Assembly: GCA_019636215.1 (NCBI GenBank)
Contig: JAHBXZ010000010.1
Span: forward strand, 124,001-188,000
Source of the DNA: Planctomycetota bacterium
GTDB taxonomy: Bacteria > Planctomycetota > UBA8742 > UBA2392
Length of the DNA stretch: 64,000 nt
Reading direction: 5' to 3'
In this document: piece by piece, positions 1-7,203 of the stretch
How the letters are laid out: each line of letters opens with the position of its first letter
Numbering within the stretch: position 1 is the first letter of the stretch
The notes under the pieces: model-generated
Told to the model about the DNA's origin: nothing
Database searches by the model: none
Seen by the model: the letters and a program-made list of their open reading frames with translations, nothing else
Program-made: the position numbers and the translations under genes

Positions 1-243
1 CAGCGGTGGTCTTAGCACCGAATACAGGCAGCCGGTCATGGCCACACAGGCCAGGGCAAACACCGGCCAGCCCAGCATGTCGAACATGGAACCGGCCAGC
101 GTGTTGGCTATGTGCTTGTCAAAGCCCTGCTGGCGCGACACCCCAAAGATCACCGAGGCCGCCACGCTGGTGCCCACGGAAACACCCACCAGGGTGCCAA
201 GGCACAGGTCGGTAATCGCGTGGATGATGCGGGCCAGTGGCAT
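1..243 (-). CDS. Membrane protein, DUF4149-like (3' part outside the window)
   Basis: The reading frame is open from an ATG at 243 to the window edge (81 codons, no stop), so the C-terminus is missing. It opens MPLARIIHAITDLCLG and shows two hydrophobic stretches separated by a short polar loop with F-D-K-H and N-T-L-A-G. This pattern resembles small DUF4149/TMEM205-type membrane proteins, a family assignment made from memory of its general look. It begins 24 bases after the NuoM stop on the same strand and is probably co-transcribed with it. In a normal nuo operon this slot holds nuoN, which this is not. Function unknown. Confidence 0.6.
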   Translation of the reverse strand, partial: MPLARIIHAITDLCLGTLVGVSVGTSVAASVIFGVSRQQGFDKHIANTLAGSMFDMLGWPVFALACVAMTGCLYSVLRPPL

Positions 244-267
244 GGCGCCGATTCTGCCCCGGGGTGG

Positions 268-1872
268 CTACTTCTGCGAGGCCTGCATGGCGCGCAGTTC
301 ATCCACGCGTTGCAGGGTGTGCTGCAGCGCGGCATTCACGGCGGGCTCGGTGCGGCTGAGGAACCACTGGGGCGAAATGCCCAGGATGAAAATCAGCACC
401 ACCACCGGCACGGTGAAGGAAAGCTCCACGCGGTTGACGTCGCGCAGGCCTTCGTTGGCGGGGTTGGTGATCTTGCCGAAGAATACTTTCTGGTAGCTCC
501 ACAGCATGTACACCGCGCCCAGCACCACGCCGCTGGCGGCAAGCGTCGCCATGGTGCTGTGGAAGCTCCAGCTCCAGGCGCCGCTGCCCGGGCCCTTGAA
601 GGTGCCCATCAGCACCAGGAACTCGCCCACGAACCCGTTGGTGCCCGGCAGGCCTACACTGGCCAGGGTCGCGATCATGAACAGCACGGCAAAACGCGGC
701 ATCACCTTGGCCAGGCCGCCGTATTCCGTGAACAGCCGGGTGTGGCGGCGTTCGTAGATGATGCCGATCAGAAGAAACAGCAGGCCGGTGCTGAGGCCGT
801 GGTTGATGCTCTGGATCACCGCGCCCTGCGTGGCCATCAGGTTGAAGCTGAAAATGCCCAGCACAATGAAGCCCATGTGGGCCACGCTGCTGTAGGCCAC
901 CATGCGCTTCCAGTCGCCCTGGCTGATCAACTGGGCGGTGGCCATCATGCTGCCATAGATGATGCCGACCACCGCAAGCACGCAGATGGCCGGGCCCATG
1001 GCCACAGCGGGTTCGGGAAAGAACGGCAGGGCAAAACGCAGCATGCCGTAGGTGCCCAGTTTCAGCAGCACGCCCGCCAGCACCACCGAGCCGCCGGTCG
1101 GGGCTTCGGTGTGCGCGTCGGGCAGCCATGTATGGAACGGAAACAGCGGCGTCTTGATGGCAAAGCTCAGCATGAACGCCAGAAAGCAGGCGTACTGGGC
1201 CGTGCGCGAGAACTGGCCATTGCGGGCAAGGTCGTGCAGGCGGCCCGGCAGCTCGCGGATATCGAATGTGCCGGCAATGTTGGCGATGTACAGCACAGCC
1301 AGGAACATCAGCAGGCTGCCGGCCAATGTGTAGACGAAGAACTTGATCGCGGCCTCGCGCCGGCCCTCCGGGTCGGAGCCCCAGACGCCGATCAGCAGGT
1401 ACATCGGGATCAGCATCAGTTCAAAGAAGACGTAGAACAGAAACAGGTCAAGCGCGCAGAAGCTGCCGATCACGCCGGTCTGCAGCACCAGCATCGAGAT
1501 GAAGAACTCTTTCACCCGGTGGTGAATGTTCGTGCTGCAGGAAAGCATGATGATCGGGCCCAGCAGGGTAGTCAGCAGCACCAGAAACAGGCTGATGCCG
1601 TCCACGCCCATGGCGTACTTGATGTTGAAGGCGGGGATCCACGCTGCTTCCTCGACCATCTGGAAGGTGGTGTTGTGCTTGAACTCCCACAAGATCGGCA
1701 GGCTGGCCACAAACGTGATCAGCGAAAAGAAGATGCTGACGGCCTTGATCTCGCGGTGGCGGCGGCCGTTCATGAATGCAACGCAGATCGCGCCCACCAC
1801 GGGCAGAAACGTGATGACACTGAGGTGGTGCTTCAGATTGTCGGGGTCAAACGCCGCCAGCAGAAAGTCCAT
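268..1872 (-). CDS. nuoM: NADH-quinone oxidoreductase subunit M
   Basis: Antiporter-like membrane subunit of respiratory complex I, which couples NADH/quinone chemistry to proton pumping across the inner membrane. The 534-residue, multi-spanning protein carries the family landmarks: a Glu-containing helix (FYVFFELMLIPMYLLIGVWG), the conserved Lys helix followed by FPFHTWLPDAHTEAPTGGS, and LKLGTYGMLRF. Length is slightly above the usual ~500. I chose ATG 1872; a TTG two codons upstream (1878) is less likely. Neither flank holds another nuo gene: upstream is a zinc-ribbon protein and downstream a DUF4149-like protein, so the subunit is genomically isolated here. Identity is well supported; which complex it serves is inferred. 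Confidence 0.93.
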   Translation of the reverse strand: MDFLLAAFDPDNLKHHLSVITFLPVVGAICVAFMNGRRHREIKAVSIFFSLITFVASLPILWEFKHNTTFQMVEEAAWIPAFNIKYAMGVDGISLFLVLLTTLLGPIIMLSCSTNIHHRVKEFFISMLVLQTGVIGSFCALDLFLFYVFFELMLIPMYLLIGVWGSDPEGRREAAIKFFVYTLAGSLLMFLAVLYIANIAGTFDIRELPGRLHDLARNGQFSRTAQYACFLAFMLSFAIKTPLFPFHTWLPDAHTEAPTGGSVVLAGVLLKLGTYGMLRFALPFFPEPAVAMGPAICVLAVVGIIYGSMMATAQLISQGDWKRMVAYSSVAHMGFIVLGIFSFNLMATQGAVIQSINHGLSTGLLFLLIGIIYERRHTRLFTEYGGLAKVMPRFAVLFMIATLASVGLPGTNGFVGEFLVLMGTFKGPGSGAWSWSFHSTMATLAASGVVLGAVYMLWSYQKVFFGKITNPANEGLRDVNRVELSFTVPVVVLIFILGISPQWFLSRTEPAVNAALQHTLQRVDELRAMQASQK

Positions 1873-1954
1873 GCCCAAACCCCAAAGGAATCGGGCCGGA
1901 TACTAGCGGGGCATGGCTTGGCTGCAAGGGTGATGGGGGTGATGCCGTTGAGGT

Positions 1955-1972
1955 GGGCGGCTTGCGCCGCCC
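1955..1972. terminator. G/C hairpin between the zinc-ribbon gene and nuoM
   Basis: A perfect 7-bp inverted repeat (GGGCGGC / GCCGCCC, loop TTGC) lies between the end of the minus-strand gene at 2074 and the start of nuoM at 1872. No T-tract follows on either strand, so it may be a weak terminator or just a structured spacer. Confidence 0.35.
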
Positions 1973-2049
1973 GTTGAGGGTCGAAGGTCAAGTACGGTTG
2001 TCCGGCGCGGCTGGGCGTCCGTCGGTAGTTAACGCTTGGCGAGTTCGCA

Positions 2050-2062
2050 CGCTTACGCTTCG
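2050..2062 (-). repeat. Partial copy of the AAGCGYAAGCG dispersed repeat
   Basis: CGAAGCGTAAGCG (minus strand) just after the stop of the zinc-ribbon gene matches the core of the longer copies at 3699-3729, 6297-6327, 9077-9102 and 25041-25068. Confidence 0.4.
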
Positions 2063-2073
2063 CACTCGCGTAC

Positions 2074-3624
2074 TCACTTCTTCAGAAGTTCCACGGCGGC
2101 GATCATGGGTTTGCCGTTGTGCTTGAACTTCTTTTGCAGCCGTTCCAGGCATTGCTCCTGCAGTCGCGCAACGGTGTCCGTGCGGCGCAGGGTCAGGGCC
2201 TCGCTGATTTCGGCCTCGACGCTGGCTTTCAGGTTGCGGCGGTGGAACTCCTGCCAGTTCTCGGTGGCCTCGGCCTTGCTGGCCCCGGCGAACCTGATCG
2301 CCACCTGCCAACCCTCTACTCCCCCGGCGCGGTTGGCCTCAACGCCAAAGAAGTACTGGTCGGGCATTTCTTCTGTTGTGGCCAAGCTTGACGCGGGCGA
2401 TGGCGCACTGGCCGGGGCAGCGGACCCCTGGGGGTTCGTGGCGCCGCCCTTGCTGCCGAACAGCACGTACAGGGCCACGCCGCCGGCAATCAGCGCCGCG
2501 ATCACCGCGCAGAAAATGGCGACCTTGATCTTGCTGATCGGGGCCTTGCCGCGCACTTCGCCGGTGCTGCCGTTGACCAGCACGTTGAAGGGTTTGTCCT
2601 CAAAGCGGTAGGTCAGCACGAACACCGGCAGCAGCACATGCTTGAAGCTCTGGCCCCAGAAGCTGGACCGCACCTCGAGGTTGCGGTGGGTGTCGCCGGG
2701 AACGTCGCGGCCGCAGCGCGAGTAAAGTTCGGCATTGATGCCCTGCAGGGCAATGGACCAGCCGGCCTTGAGATCCACGCTGTAACGCTCGGCGCGAAAG
2801 CCGGCCAGGTATTTGTTGTCAAAGGGCACCATGGCGCGGGTGGGGAAGGGCTCGATTTCCTTCATCAGGCGCTGCAGCTCGCCGGCGTAGTACTGGCGGG
2901 CCGCGCAGACCAGCCAGTCGTCAAAGTGGTCGCGGCGGGTGCCGCTTTTCCACACCCAGCGGATCTTGCGCACCTGGCGGGTTCGGGTCTTGCCCTGGCT
3001 GTCGCGGTAGGTTTCGGTGACGTAATAGTAGTACCCGGCCTGGGCCGTCCAGTTGCTCTGGCTGTTGGTGTCGTAGGTCCAGAACGGCACATAGATGCCG
3101 TGCAGCTCGTTGACGCTGGAGCGCGCGGTCAGGGACCCGGGCCGGAACATGCGCACATACAGGCGGCCCCAGAAGCCGGTGCCGGAAAGCCACTTGCGGA
3201 AGCGTTCTTCGGCGCTTTTGCCGTCGAATTGAAAGGGCAGCAGGGCTTCGGGCTGCAGCACGCCCGGCGGCAGTTCTTCTTCAATGATGCGCTTGCCGCC
3301 GCAGTAGTCGCAGCGGGCGGTTTGTGCGCCCGCACCCACGATGATGTCAGCCCCGCAGTCCTGGCATTTGACGCTGCGGCGCTCGGCCCGGGCCATCTTC
3401 GGCACCTGGCCCAGGTAGCGGGCGATGGCGTCGTTGAGGTCGTACTCAATGACGGCCGCGCCCTGCTTGATTTCGATGGTCTGGGAGTGGCCGCAGTAGT
3501 TGCACTTGAGCTGGCTTGCGCCGGGCTTGAACTCAAGCTCTGCGCCGCACTGGCCGCAGGGCAATGTGGTGACGGTGGTTTTGGTGCCTTCAACCGGCCC
3601 GCTGTCGTTGTCGTGCTCGCCCAC
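2074..3624 (-). CDS. Double zinc-ribbon membrane protein
   Basis: A 516-residue protein of unknown role. Two CxxC pairs form one zinc ribbon (C23/C26 and C41/C44) and a second set forms another (C87/C90 and C105/C108). A Trp/Tyr-rich middle region follows (YVPFWTYDTNSQSNWT, then a Y-rich stretch). One membrane helix lies near residues 368-390, followed by a Ser/Ala/Pro linker and a ~100-residue C-terminal domain. The layout resembles TFIIB-type zinc-ribbon proteins annotated loosely as PriA/helicase-like, but no helicase motif is present. The start is a GTG at 3624 preceded by AGGGGGG; a longer frame to 3717 is repeat-like and unlikely to be translated. Confidence 0.8.
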   Translation of the reverse strand: MGEHDNDSGPVEGTKTTVTTLPCGQCGAELEFKPGASQLKCNYCGHSQTIEIKQGAAVIEYDLNDAIARYLGQVPKMARAERRSVKCQDCGADIIVGAGAQTARCDYCGGKRIIEEELPPGVLQPEALLPFQFDGKSAEERFRKWLSGTGFWGRLYVRMFRPGSLTARSSVNELHGIYVPFWTYDTNSQSNWTAQAGYYYYVTETYRDSQGKTRTRQVRKIRWVWKSGTRRDHFDDWLVCAARQYYAGELQRLMKEIEPFPTRAMVPFDNKYLAGFRAERYSVDLKAGWSIALQGINAELYSRCGRDVPGDTHRNLEVRSSFWGQSFKHVLLPVFVLTYRFEDKPFNVLVNGSTGEVRGKAPISKIKVAIFCAVIAALIAGGVALYVLFGSKGGATNPQGSAAPASAPSPASSLATTEEMPDQYFFGVEANRAGGVEGWQVAIRFAGASKAEATENWQEFHRRNLKASVEAEISEALTLRRTDTVARLQEQCLERLQKKFKHNGKPMIAAVELLKK

Positions 3625-3698
3625 GGAATGCCCCCCTGGGCGGCATGTTAGTGAAGAAAGGTGCCGGGTGGATAGTGTCGGGTGCCTTGTGCCAGGGA

Positions 3699-3729
3699 AC
3701 AGGAGCCGCAAGCGCAAGCGCGCGGTGCA
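3699..3729 (+). repeat. 31-bp dispersed repeat, copy 1
   Basis: A 31-bp block beginning ACAGGAGCCGCAAGCGCAAG and ending GCGCGGTGCA is identical to 6297-6327, which lies inside a coding sequence. It sits in the 291-base spacer between the divergent zinc-ribbon and regulator genes. The rest of that spacer (3625-3877) shows no gene. Confidence 0.75.
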
Positions 3730-3877
3730 TTTGTCTATCGAGTCGAGGGGCGAAGGCTTACGGCAACGGCCTTAGTCCACAGATGGACACAGATTCACAC
3801 AGATGGCCATGGCGTATCGGTGTATTCCGTGGCCAAGCGCTGTGGGCACTAGCTCCCGATACCCGACCCGGTCCCTC

Positions 3878-3906
3878 TTGACACTGCCGTTGCGTCAGAA
3901 TATTCT
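3878..3906 (+). promoter_or_regulatory. Sigma70-type promoter of the GbsR-like regulator
   Basis: A consensus -35 box TTGACA (3878-3883) is followed after 17 bases by TATTCT (3901-3906), a good -10 box. Expected transcription start is about 3912-3914, only 2-4 bases before the ATG at 3916, so the mRNA is predicted to be leaderless. The -10 box lies inside the operator palindrome. Confidence 0.75.
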
Positions 3907-3913
3907 GACGCAA
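3890..3913. promoter_or_regulatory. Operator: perfect 24-bp palindrome
   Basis: The half-site TTGCGTCAGAAT is followed by its exact reverse complement, giving the core CGTCAG-N6-CTGACG. It covers the -10 box and predicted start site of the regulator gene, the geometry of an autorepressor operator. A second copy of the core with the same 6-base spacing lies at 4496-4513 in front of the next gene. Confidence 0.85.
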
Positions 3914-3915
3914 CT

Positions 3916-4476
3916 ATGAGCGCCGAAACCGACACCCGCCGCGAAGTCGAGGACCGCTTCATCGAAGTCTGGGGCGAAATCAGCGCCCTTTGGGGCGTCA
4001 ACAAATCTGTCGGGCGTGTGCAGGCCTTTCTGTACCTGTCGGCCGAGCCCCAGGACATTGAAACCATCGGCGCGCGGCTGCAGATCAGCCACGGCAACAC
4101 CAGCACCAGCATCCGCGATTTGATGGGATGGGGCGTGGTGCGCCGCGTCCACAAGCCCGGCGACCGCAAGCAGTACTTCGAGGCCGAACAGGACCCCTGG
4201 ACCTGGTTTCACACCACCATCCGCGAGCGCAGGCGCCGTGAAGTGGTGCCGGTGATGGAACGCCTGCACGCCGCGGCTGGTTTTGCCGAAGGCTTCGCCC
4301 GCGCCGCCAAAGGCCTCGAGAAGAAGGAACTGCATGAGCTGCACGAGCGCATGGGCCGCTTTGCGGACTTCGCCCATGAGTTTGTGGACTTGATTGACGC
4401 GTTTCTGGCACTGGGCCACGGCCGCATGGCCAAGTTCTTCCGTGGCATGGCAAGGCTGATGCCCCGGGGGAAGTGA
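3916..4476 (+). CDS. GbsR/MarR-family transcriptional regulator
   Basis: A 186-residue winged-helix DNA-binding protein. The N-terminal half has the GbsR/MarR fold signature: FIEVWGEISALWGVNKSVGR, then an HTH with ISHGNTSTSIRDLMGWGVV and a basic wing (HKPGDRKQYFEAE). The C-terminal half is helical and probably dimerises. Family members repress, often by sensing a small molecule. It lies head-to-tail with the membrane-protein cluster and has its own palindrome over its promoter, so autoregulation plus control of the downstream genes is the straightforward inference. ATG 3916 has no Shine-Dalgarno, fitting a leaderless transcript. The ligand is unknown. Confidence 0.88.
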   Translation: MSAETDTRREVEDRFIEVWGEISALWGVNKSVGRVQAFLYLSAEPQDIETIGARLQISHGNTSTSIRDLMGWGVVRRVHKPGDRKQYFEAEQDPWTWFHTTIRERRRREVVPVMERLHAAAGFAEGFARAAKGLEKKELHELHERMGRFADFAHEFVDLIDAFLALGHGRMAKFFRGMARLMPRGK

Positions 4477-4492
4477 TTCGTTTTTTGCGGAG

Positions 4493-4516
4493 TAGCGTCA
4501 GTATTTCCTGACGTTA
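4493..4516. promoter_or_regulatory. Second operator of the GbsR-like regulator
   Basis: CGTCAG (4496-4501), a 6-base spacer, then CTGACG (4508-4513) repeat the core of the palindrome at 3890-3913, with outer arms matching 8 of 9 positions. It lies 27-50 bases upstream of the ATG at 4543. I cannot identify -35/-10 boxes here with confidence. Confidence 0.8.
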
Positions 4517-4542
4517 TGGATATACCAGACAGGAGGTGTACC

Positions 4543-5172
4543 ATGCAGGCCGCCCTCAAACGCAAACGCGACACCCGCCGGCCCGCAGATTCCGGCGAAT
4601 ACCTGCCCGTGCCGATCCGGTACATCAACCTGCCGCGCGCCTCTGCGCTGACACAAACTTGGGGAACACACACACCGGCTTCGGGCCTATCCGGCCGGTT
4701 GCTGCACGGGCTTGCCGTCCTGGCAGTCCCGGCATCGCAGGCCGGGATTGCGGCTGTCTTGCTTGCGGCTGCCGGTTGGATTGAGCCGCCAGTGCTTCTG
4801 GAGGTGCCGCTGATTCTTGTCACGCCGGCTGTCGTCAACGGGCTGCTGACCGTCGCGATTGCCACTGTGATGGCGCTGCGACAGGACCACTGGCAGGTAC
4901 ACACAGTCCGGCTGGTTGCCAGGGGAACCGGGCTGTGGGCGTTGATCCTGCCCTGCCTGGCCCTATACAGCAGCACGGGGCAAGATCTGTGGCCCGAAGC
5001 AATCTGCGCGCTGCTCGTCTCGACCATGGCGGCCGCCTTTCTGTTCGCATTCAGCCTGCCCGGCCTGTTCGCGGTGGCCCTGTTTGAGCGCCCCATCGAG
5101 ACCGTCGCCCGCCGTCGGCGTCGGCGCACCGCAGCAAGGTACTACCTGATGCGCGGCTGGAGTGCGCCATGA
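4543..5172 (+). CDS. Membrane protein, first gene after the operator
   Basis: A 209-residue protein with a charged, Arg/Lys-rich N-terminus and about four hydrophobic segments (from LLHGLAVLAVPASQAGIAAVLL onward), ending in a strongly basic tail (R-R-R-R-R-R near VARRRRRRTAARYY). No family recognised. ATG 4543 is chosen because AGGAGGTG lies 5 bases upstream; the earlier in-frame ATG at 4516 lies in the operator. As the first gene after operator 2 it is the most likely direct target of the regulator. A 257-base repeat-rich gap separates it from the next gene, so it may be a separate transcript. Confidence 0.75.
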   Translation: MQAALKRKRDTRRPADSGEYLPVPIRYINLPRASALTQTWGTHTPASGLSGRLLHGLAVLAVPASQAGIAAVLLAAAGWIEPPVLLEVPLILVTPAVVNGLLTVAIATVMALRQDHWQVHTVRLVARGTGLWALILPCLALYSSTGQDLWPEAICALLVSTMAAAFLFAFSLPGLFAVALFERPIETVARRRRRRTAARYYLMRGWSAP

Positions 5173-5240
5173 CTGCCCACGCAAACCCGTGGTACGGCAG
5201 TCGCGGCCGTGAGTCTTCGGGCTCGTCCCGCGCCCGCCAT

Positions 5241-5287
5241 GCCATGGCCGGGACGGCCATGGCAACTCATCGGCGAGGACGCCGATG
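5241..5287. repeat. Tandem palindromes with GGGAC/GAGGAC loops
   Basis: Two palindromes side by side: GCCATGGCC-GGGAC-GGCCATGGC (5241-5263) and CATCGGC-GAGGAC-GCCGATG (5268-5287). Similar hairpins with the same loop type occur at 25095-25190. They lie in the gap between the genes at 4543 and 5430, which otherwise holds no gene. Confidence 0.8.
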
Positions 5288-5337
5288 CCACGCCACAACA
5301 AACGTCGCGCGAGCCCTTTGCCCCCTGGGCCCGCGCA

Positions 5338-5370
5338 GGATGGCGGCCTCGAACCGCGAGGCCGCCATCC
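5338..5370. repeat. 14-bp perfect hairpin
   Basis: GGATGGCGGCCTCG (5338-5351) pairs exactly with 5357-5370 across the loop AACCG. There is no T-tract. It could attenuate transcription into the downstream operon or stabilise RNA ends. The left arm and the ~35 bases before it resemble an internal piece of the MBOAT gene (around 6906-6950). Confidence 0.65.
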
Positions 5371-5429
5371 CTCAGCCAGCCTGGGCAAATGGCGGCGGGG
5401 GTCGGCGGGCAAATGCAGAAGGAGGGGAT

Positions 5430-5861
5430 ATGGCCACTGAGACGCTGGAGTGGGCGGTTCGCGCGGCCGGCCTGGGCCACTTCGCCCTGTGTGCCGCCAG
5501 CACCCACATTCCCAAGGCGCTGGGCCTGAAGCGGCAGTTCGCGGGTCTCAGCCCCTTGGCGCGCCAGCTGGTTGTGATGCAGGCGGGGTACACGTTCGCC
5601 CTGGTACTCGTGATCGGTCTGCTTTCGCTGGCCGGGCCCGGCTTACTGCTGGATGCCACGCCGCTGGCGGCCTGTGTCAGCGGCTTTGTGTTCGCGTTCT
5701 GGTTCAGCCGCGCGGTGCTGCAACTGACCTATGTGGACAAGACGGACCGGCCCCCGGGCCTGAGATACAGTGTTGCCGTGTGGGGTTTTCCGGCCATGTT
5801 CCTGGGCTTTGCCGCCACGTTCGGCTTGACGCTGGCGCACAACATCCGGGGGTTGGCATGA
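5430..5861 (+). CDS. Small four-helix membrane protein, paralogue A
   Basis: A 143-residue protein with about four membrane segments. GLGHFALCAASTHIPKALG near the N-terminus and Y-V-D-K-T-D-R-P after the third segment match the corresponding parts of the next gene (GAGHLALCAGSLFIPSALGW and Y-F-D-R-K-S), so the two are tandem paralogues. The start is ATG 5430 behind GGAGGGG; the frame is open further upstream only through repeat DNA. The stop overlaps the next start (ATGA). Family unrecognised; in my recollection such proteins sit beside wax-synthase-like acyltransferases. Confidence 0.8.
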   Translation: MATETLEWAVRAAGLGHFALCAASTHIPKALGLKRQFAGLSPLARQLVVMQAGYTFALVLVIGLLSLAGPGLLLDATPLAACVSGFVFAFWFSRAVLQLTYVDKTDRPPGLRYSVAVWGFPAMFLGFAATFGLTLAHNIRGLA

Positions 5862-6283
5862 CCACCCTGCTTGAAATGGCGCTGCGTGGCGTGGGGGCGG
5901 GGCACCTGGCTCTCTGCGCAGGGTCGCTGTTCATTCCTTCGGCGCTGGGCTGGAAGCAGGGGCTTGCGGGCGCGCCCACGCTGATCCGCCAGATGTTCTG
6001 GGTCTATGCGGCCTATGTATTCGGCTTTCACGTCTGCTTTGGGCTGCTGGGGCTGTTCGGGACGCACCTGCTGCTGGATGGCTCGATGCTGGCGGCGCTG
6101 GTCTGCGGCTTTGTGTGCGTGTATTGGGTCGCGCGGCTGGTCGTCCAGTTTGCCTACTTTGACCGCAAGTCCATGCCGCGCGCGGGGCGCTATCGCCTGG
6201 CGGAAGCGGGCTTGGTGTTGGCCTTTGCGGCATTCGCGGGCGTGTTTGGATGGGCCTGCGCCTTCAACCTGGGGGCGGCATGA
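5858..6283 (+). CDS. Small four-helix membrane protein, paralogue B
   Basis: A 141-residue membrane protein homologous to the preceding one over its whole length: similar size, the same order of segments, shared GxGHxALCAxS and IPxALG near the N-terminus and a shared aromatic-Asp motif (FAYFDRKS) after helix 3. It starts in an ATGA overlap with the previous gene and ends in another ATGA overlap with the acyltransferase gene, so translation of the three is probably coupled. This suggests a hetero-oligomer or accessory role around the acyltransferase; that is inference. Confidence 0.82.
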   Translation: MTTLLEMALRGVGAGHLALCAGSLFIPSALGWKQGLAGAPTLIRQMFWVYAAYVFGFHVCFGLLGLFGTHLLLDGSMLAALVCGFVCVYWVARLVVQFAYFDRKSMPRAGRYRLAEAGLVLAFAAFAGVFGWACAFNLGAA

Positions 6284-7203
6284 TTGCCGCCTCCAAACAG
6301 GAGCCGCAAGCGCAAGCGCGCGGTGCAGTGATTCGCCCGCAAGCGCGAGCCACTGTGTTGCGTGTCGTTTGCTGGCTGCTTGGGCCTGTGCTGGTTGCAC
6401 TGGCGCATTTTGCGTTGCTGGGGCAGGCGCCGATGCTGCGCATGCTGGCCATCTGCGCGCTGCTGTTCTACTGGATGAAGCTGGTGGTCACGGTCGAGTA
6501 CCGCGCTGCCGGCAACCCGCCGGTGCCCCTGCCGCGCTGGCTGGCTTGGGCATTGCTGTGGCCTGGCATGAGGCCGCGACTTGTGGTCCGACGTGCGGTT
6601 GTGCCGACTGGGCTTGGCCGGCTCACCTTGCGCAGCGTTCTTTGGTTGGTGCTGGGTGCTGGGCTGGTCGGTGCGGCGCGGTTCGCCTTTGTGAACACGG
6701 GCGAGGTCTGGCTGGCCACGGTGCCGTTGGTGGTCGGCCTGAGCCTGGTGCTGCACTTTGGGCTGTTCGGTTTGCTTTGCGCGGGCTGGCGCAGGGCGGG
6801 GTTTGACCTGCGGCCGGTGTTCCGTGCGCCCCTGCTGGCGACAAGCCTGACGGACTTCTGGAAGCGTCGCTGGAACGTGGCGTTTTCGGAGATGTGCCAG
6901 GAAGGCGTCGCGCGAGGCCTTAGCCCCCTGGGCCCGCGCATGGTGGCGGTCTCGATTTTCCTGTTCTCAGGATTGCTGCATGAGGCCGCCATCAGTCTTC
7001 CGGTCAATGCCGGTTACGGCGGGCCGATGGCCTACTTTGCGATTCACGGCTGTGCGGCGCAGATCGAGCCAAAGCTGTTCCGCCCCGGCAGCGCCGCGTC
7101 GCGGCTGTGGACGGCGCTGCTGGTACTGGCACCCCTGGCGCTGCTGTTCCACCAGCCGTTTCTGCAAGGCTGTGTCTGGCCGCTGATCGGAGCCGCGCCA
7201 TGA
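6280..7203 (+). CDS. Wax-synthase-like MBOAT membrane O-acyltransferase
   Basis: A 307-residue polytopic membrane protein. The MBOAT/wax-synthase signature is in the C-terminal half: DFWKRRWNVAF, then FLFSGLLHEAA with the His expected to be catalytic, and GPMAYFAIHGC. Relatives transfer fatty acyl groups to hydroxyl acceptors (wax esters, sterols or other lipids) in the membrane; the acceptor here is unknown. ATG 6280 overlaps the preceding stop. Residues ~7-16 (QEPQAQARGA) are encoded by a 31-bp dispersed repeat also found in noncoding DNA at 3699, so the N-terminal tail looks like absorbed repeat sequence. Confidence 0.82.
   Translation: MIAASKQEPQAQARGAVIRPQARATVLRVVCWLLGPVLVALAHFALLGQAPMLRMLAICALLFYWMKLVVTVEYRAAGNPPVPLPRWLAWALLWPGMRPRLVVRRAVVPTGLGRLTLRSVLWLVLGAGLVGAARFAFVNTGEVWLATVPLVVGLSLVLHFGLFGLLCAGWRRAGFDLRPVFRAPLLATSLTDFWKRRWNVAFSEMCQEGVARGLSPLGPRMVAVSIFLFSGLLHEAAISLPVNAGYGGPMAYFAIHGCAAQIEPKLFRPGSAASRLWTALLVLAPLALLFHQPFLQGCVWPLIGAAP
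6297..6327 (+). repeat. 31-bp dispersed repeat inside the acyltransferase gene, copy 2
   Basis: Identical over 31 bases to 3699-3729. It is in frame and encodes part of the cytosolic N-terminal tail before the first membrane segment. A related copy on the opposite strand lies inside the gene at 8873. Confidence 0.85.

Noticed and set aside
112..1977. Long plus-strand open frame opposite nuoM
   Set aside because: Translation is His/Ala/Gln-rich without domains, typical of the antisense of a G+C-rich gene; nuoM on the minus strand has clear family motifs.
4516..4545. ATG 4516 as start of the first cluster gene
   Set aside because: It lies at the edge of the operator and has no Shine-Dalgarno, whereas ATG 4543 has AGGAGGTG 5 bases upstream.
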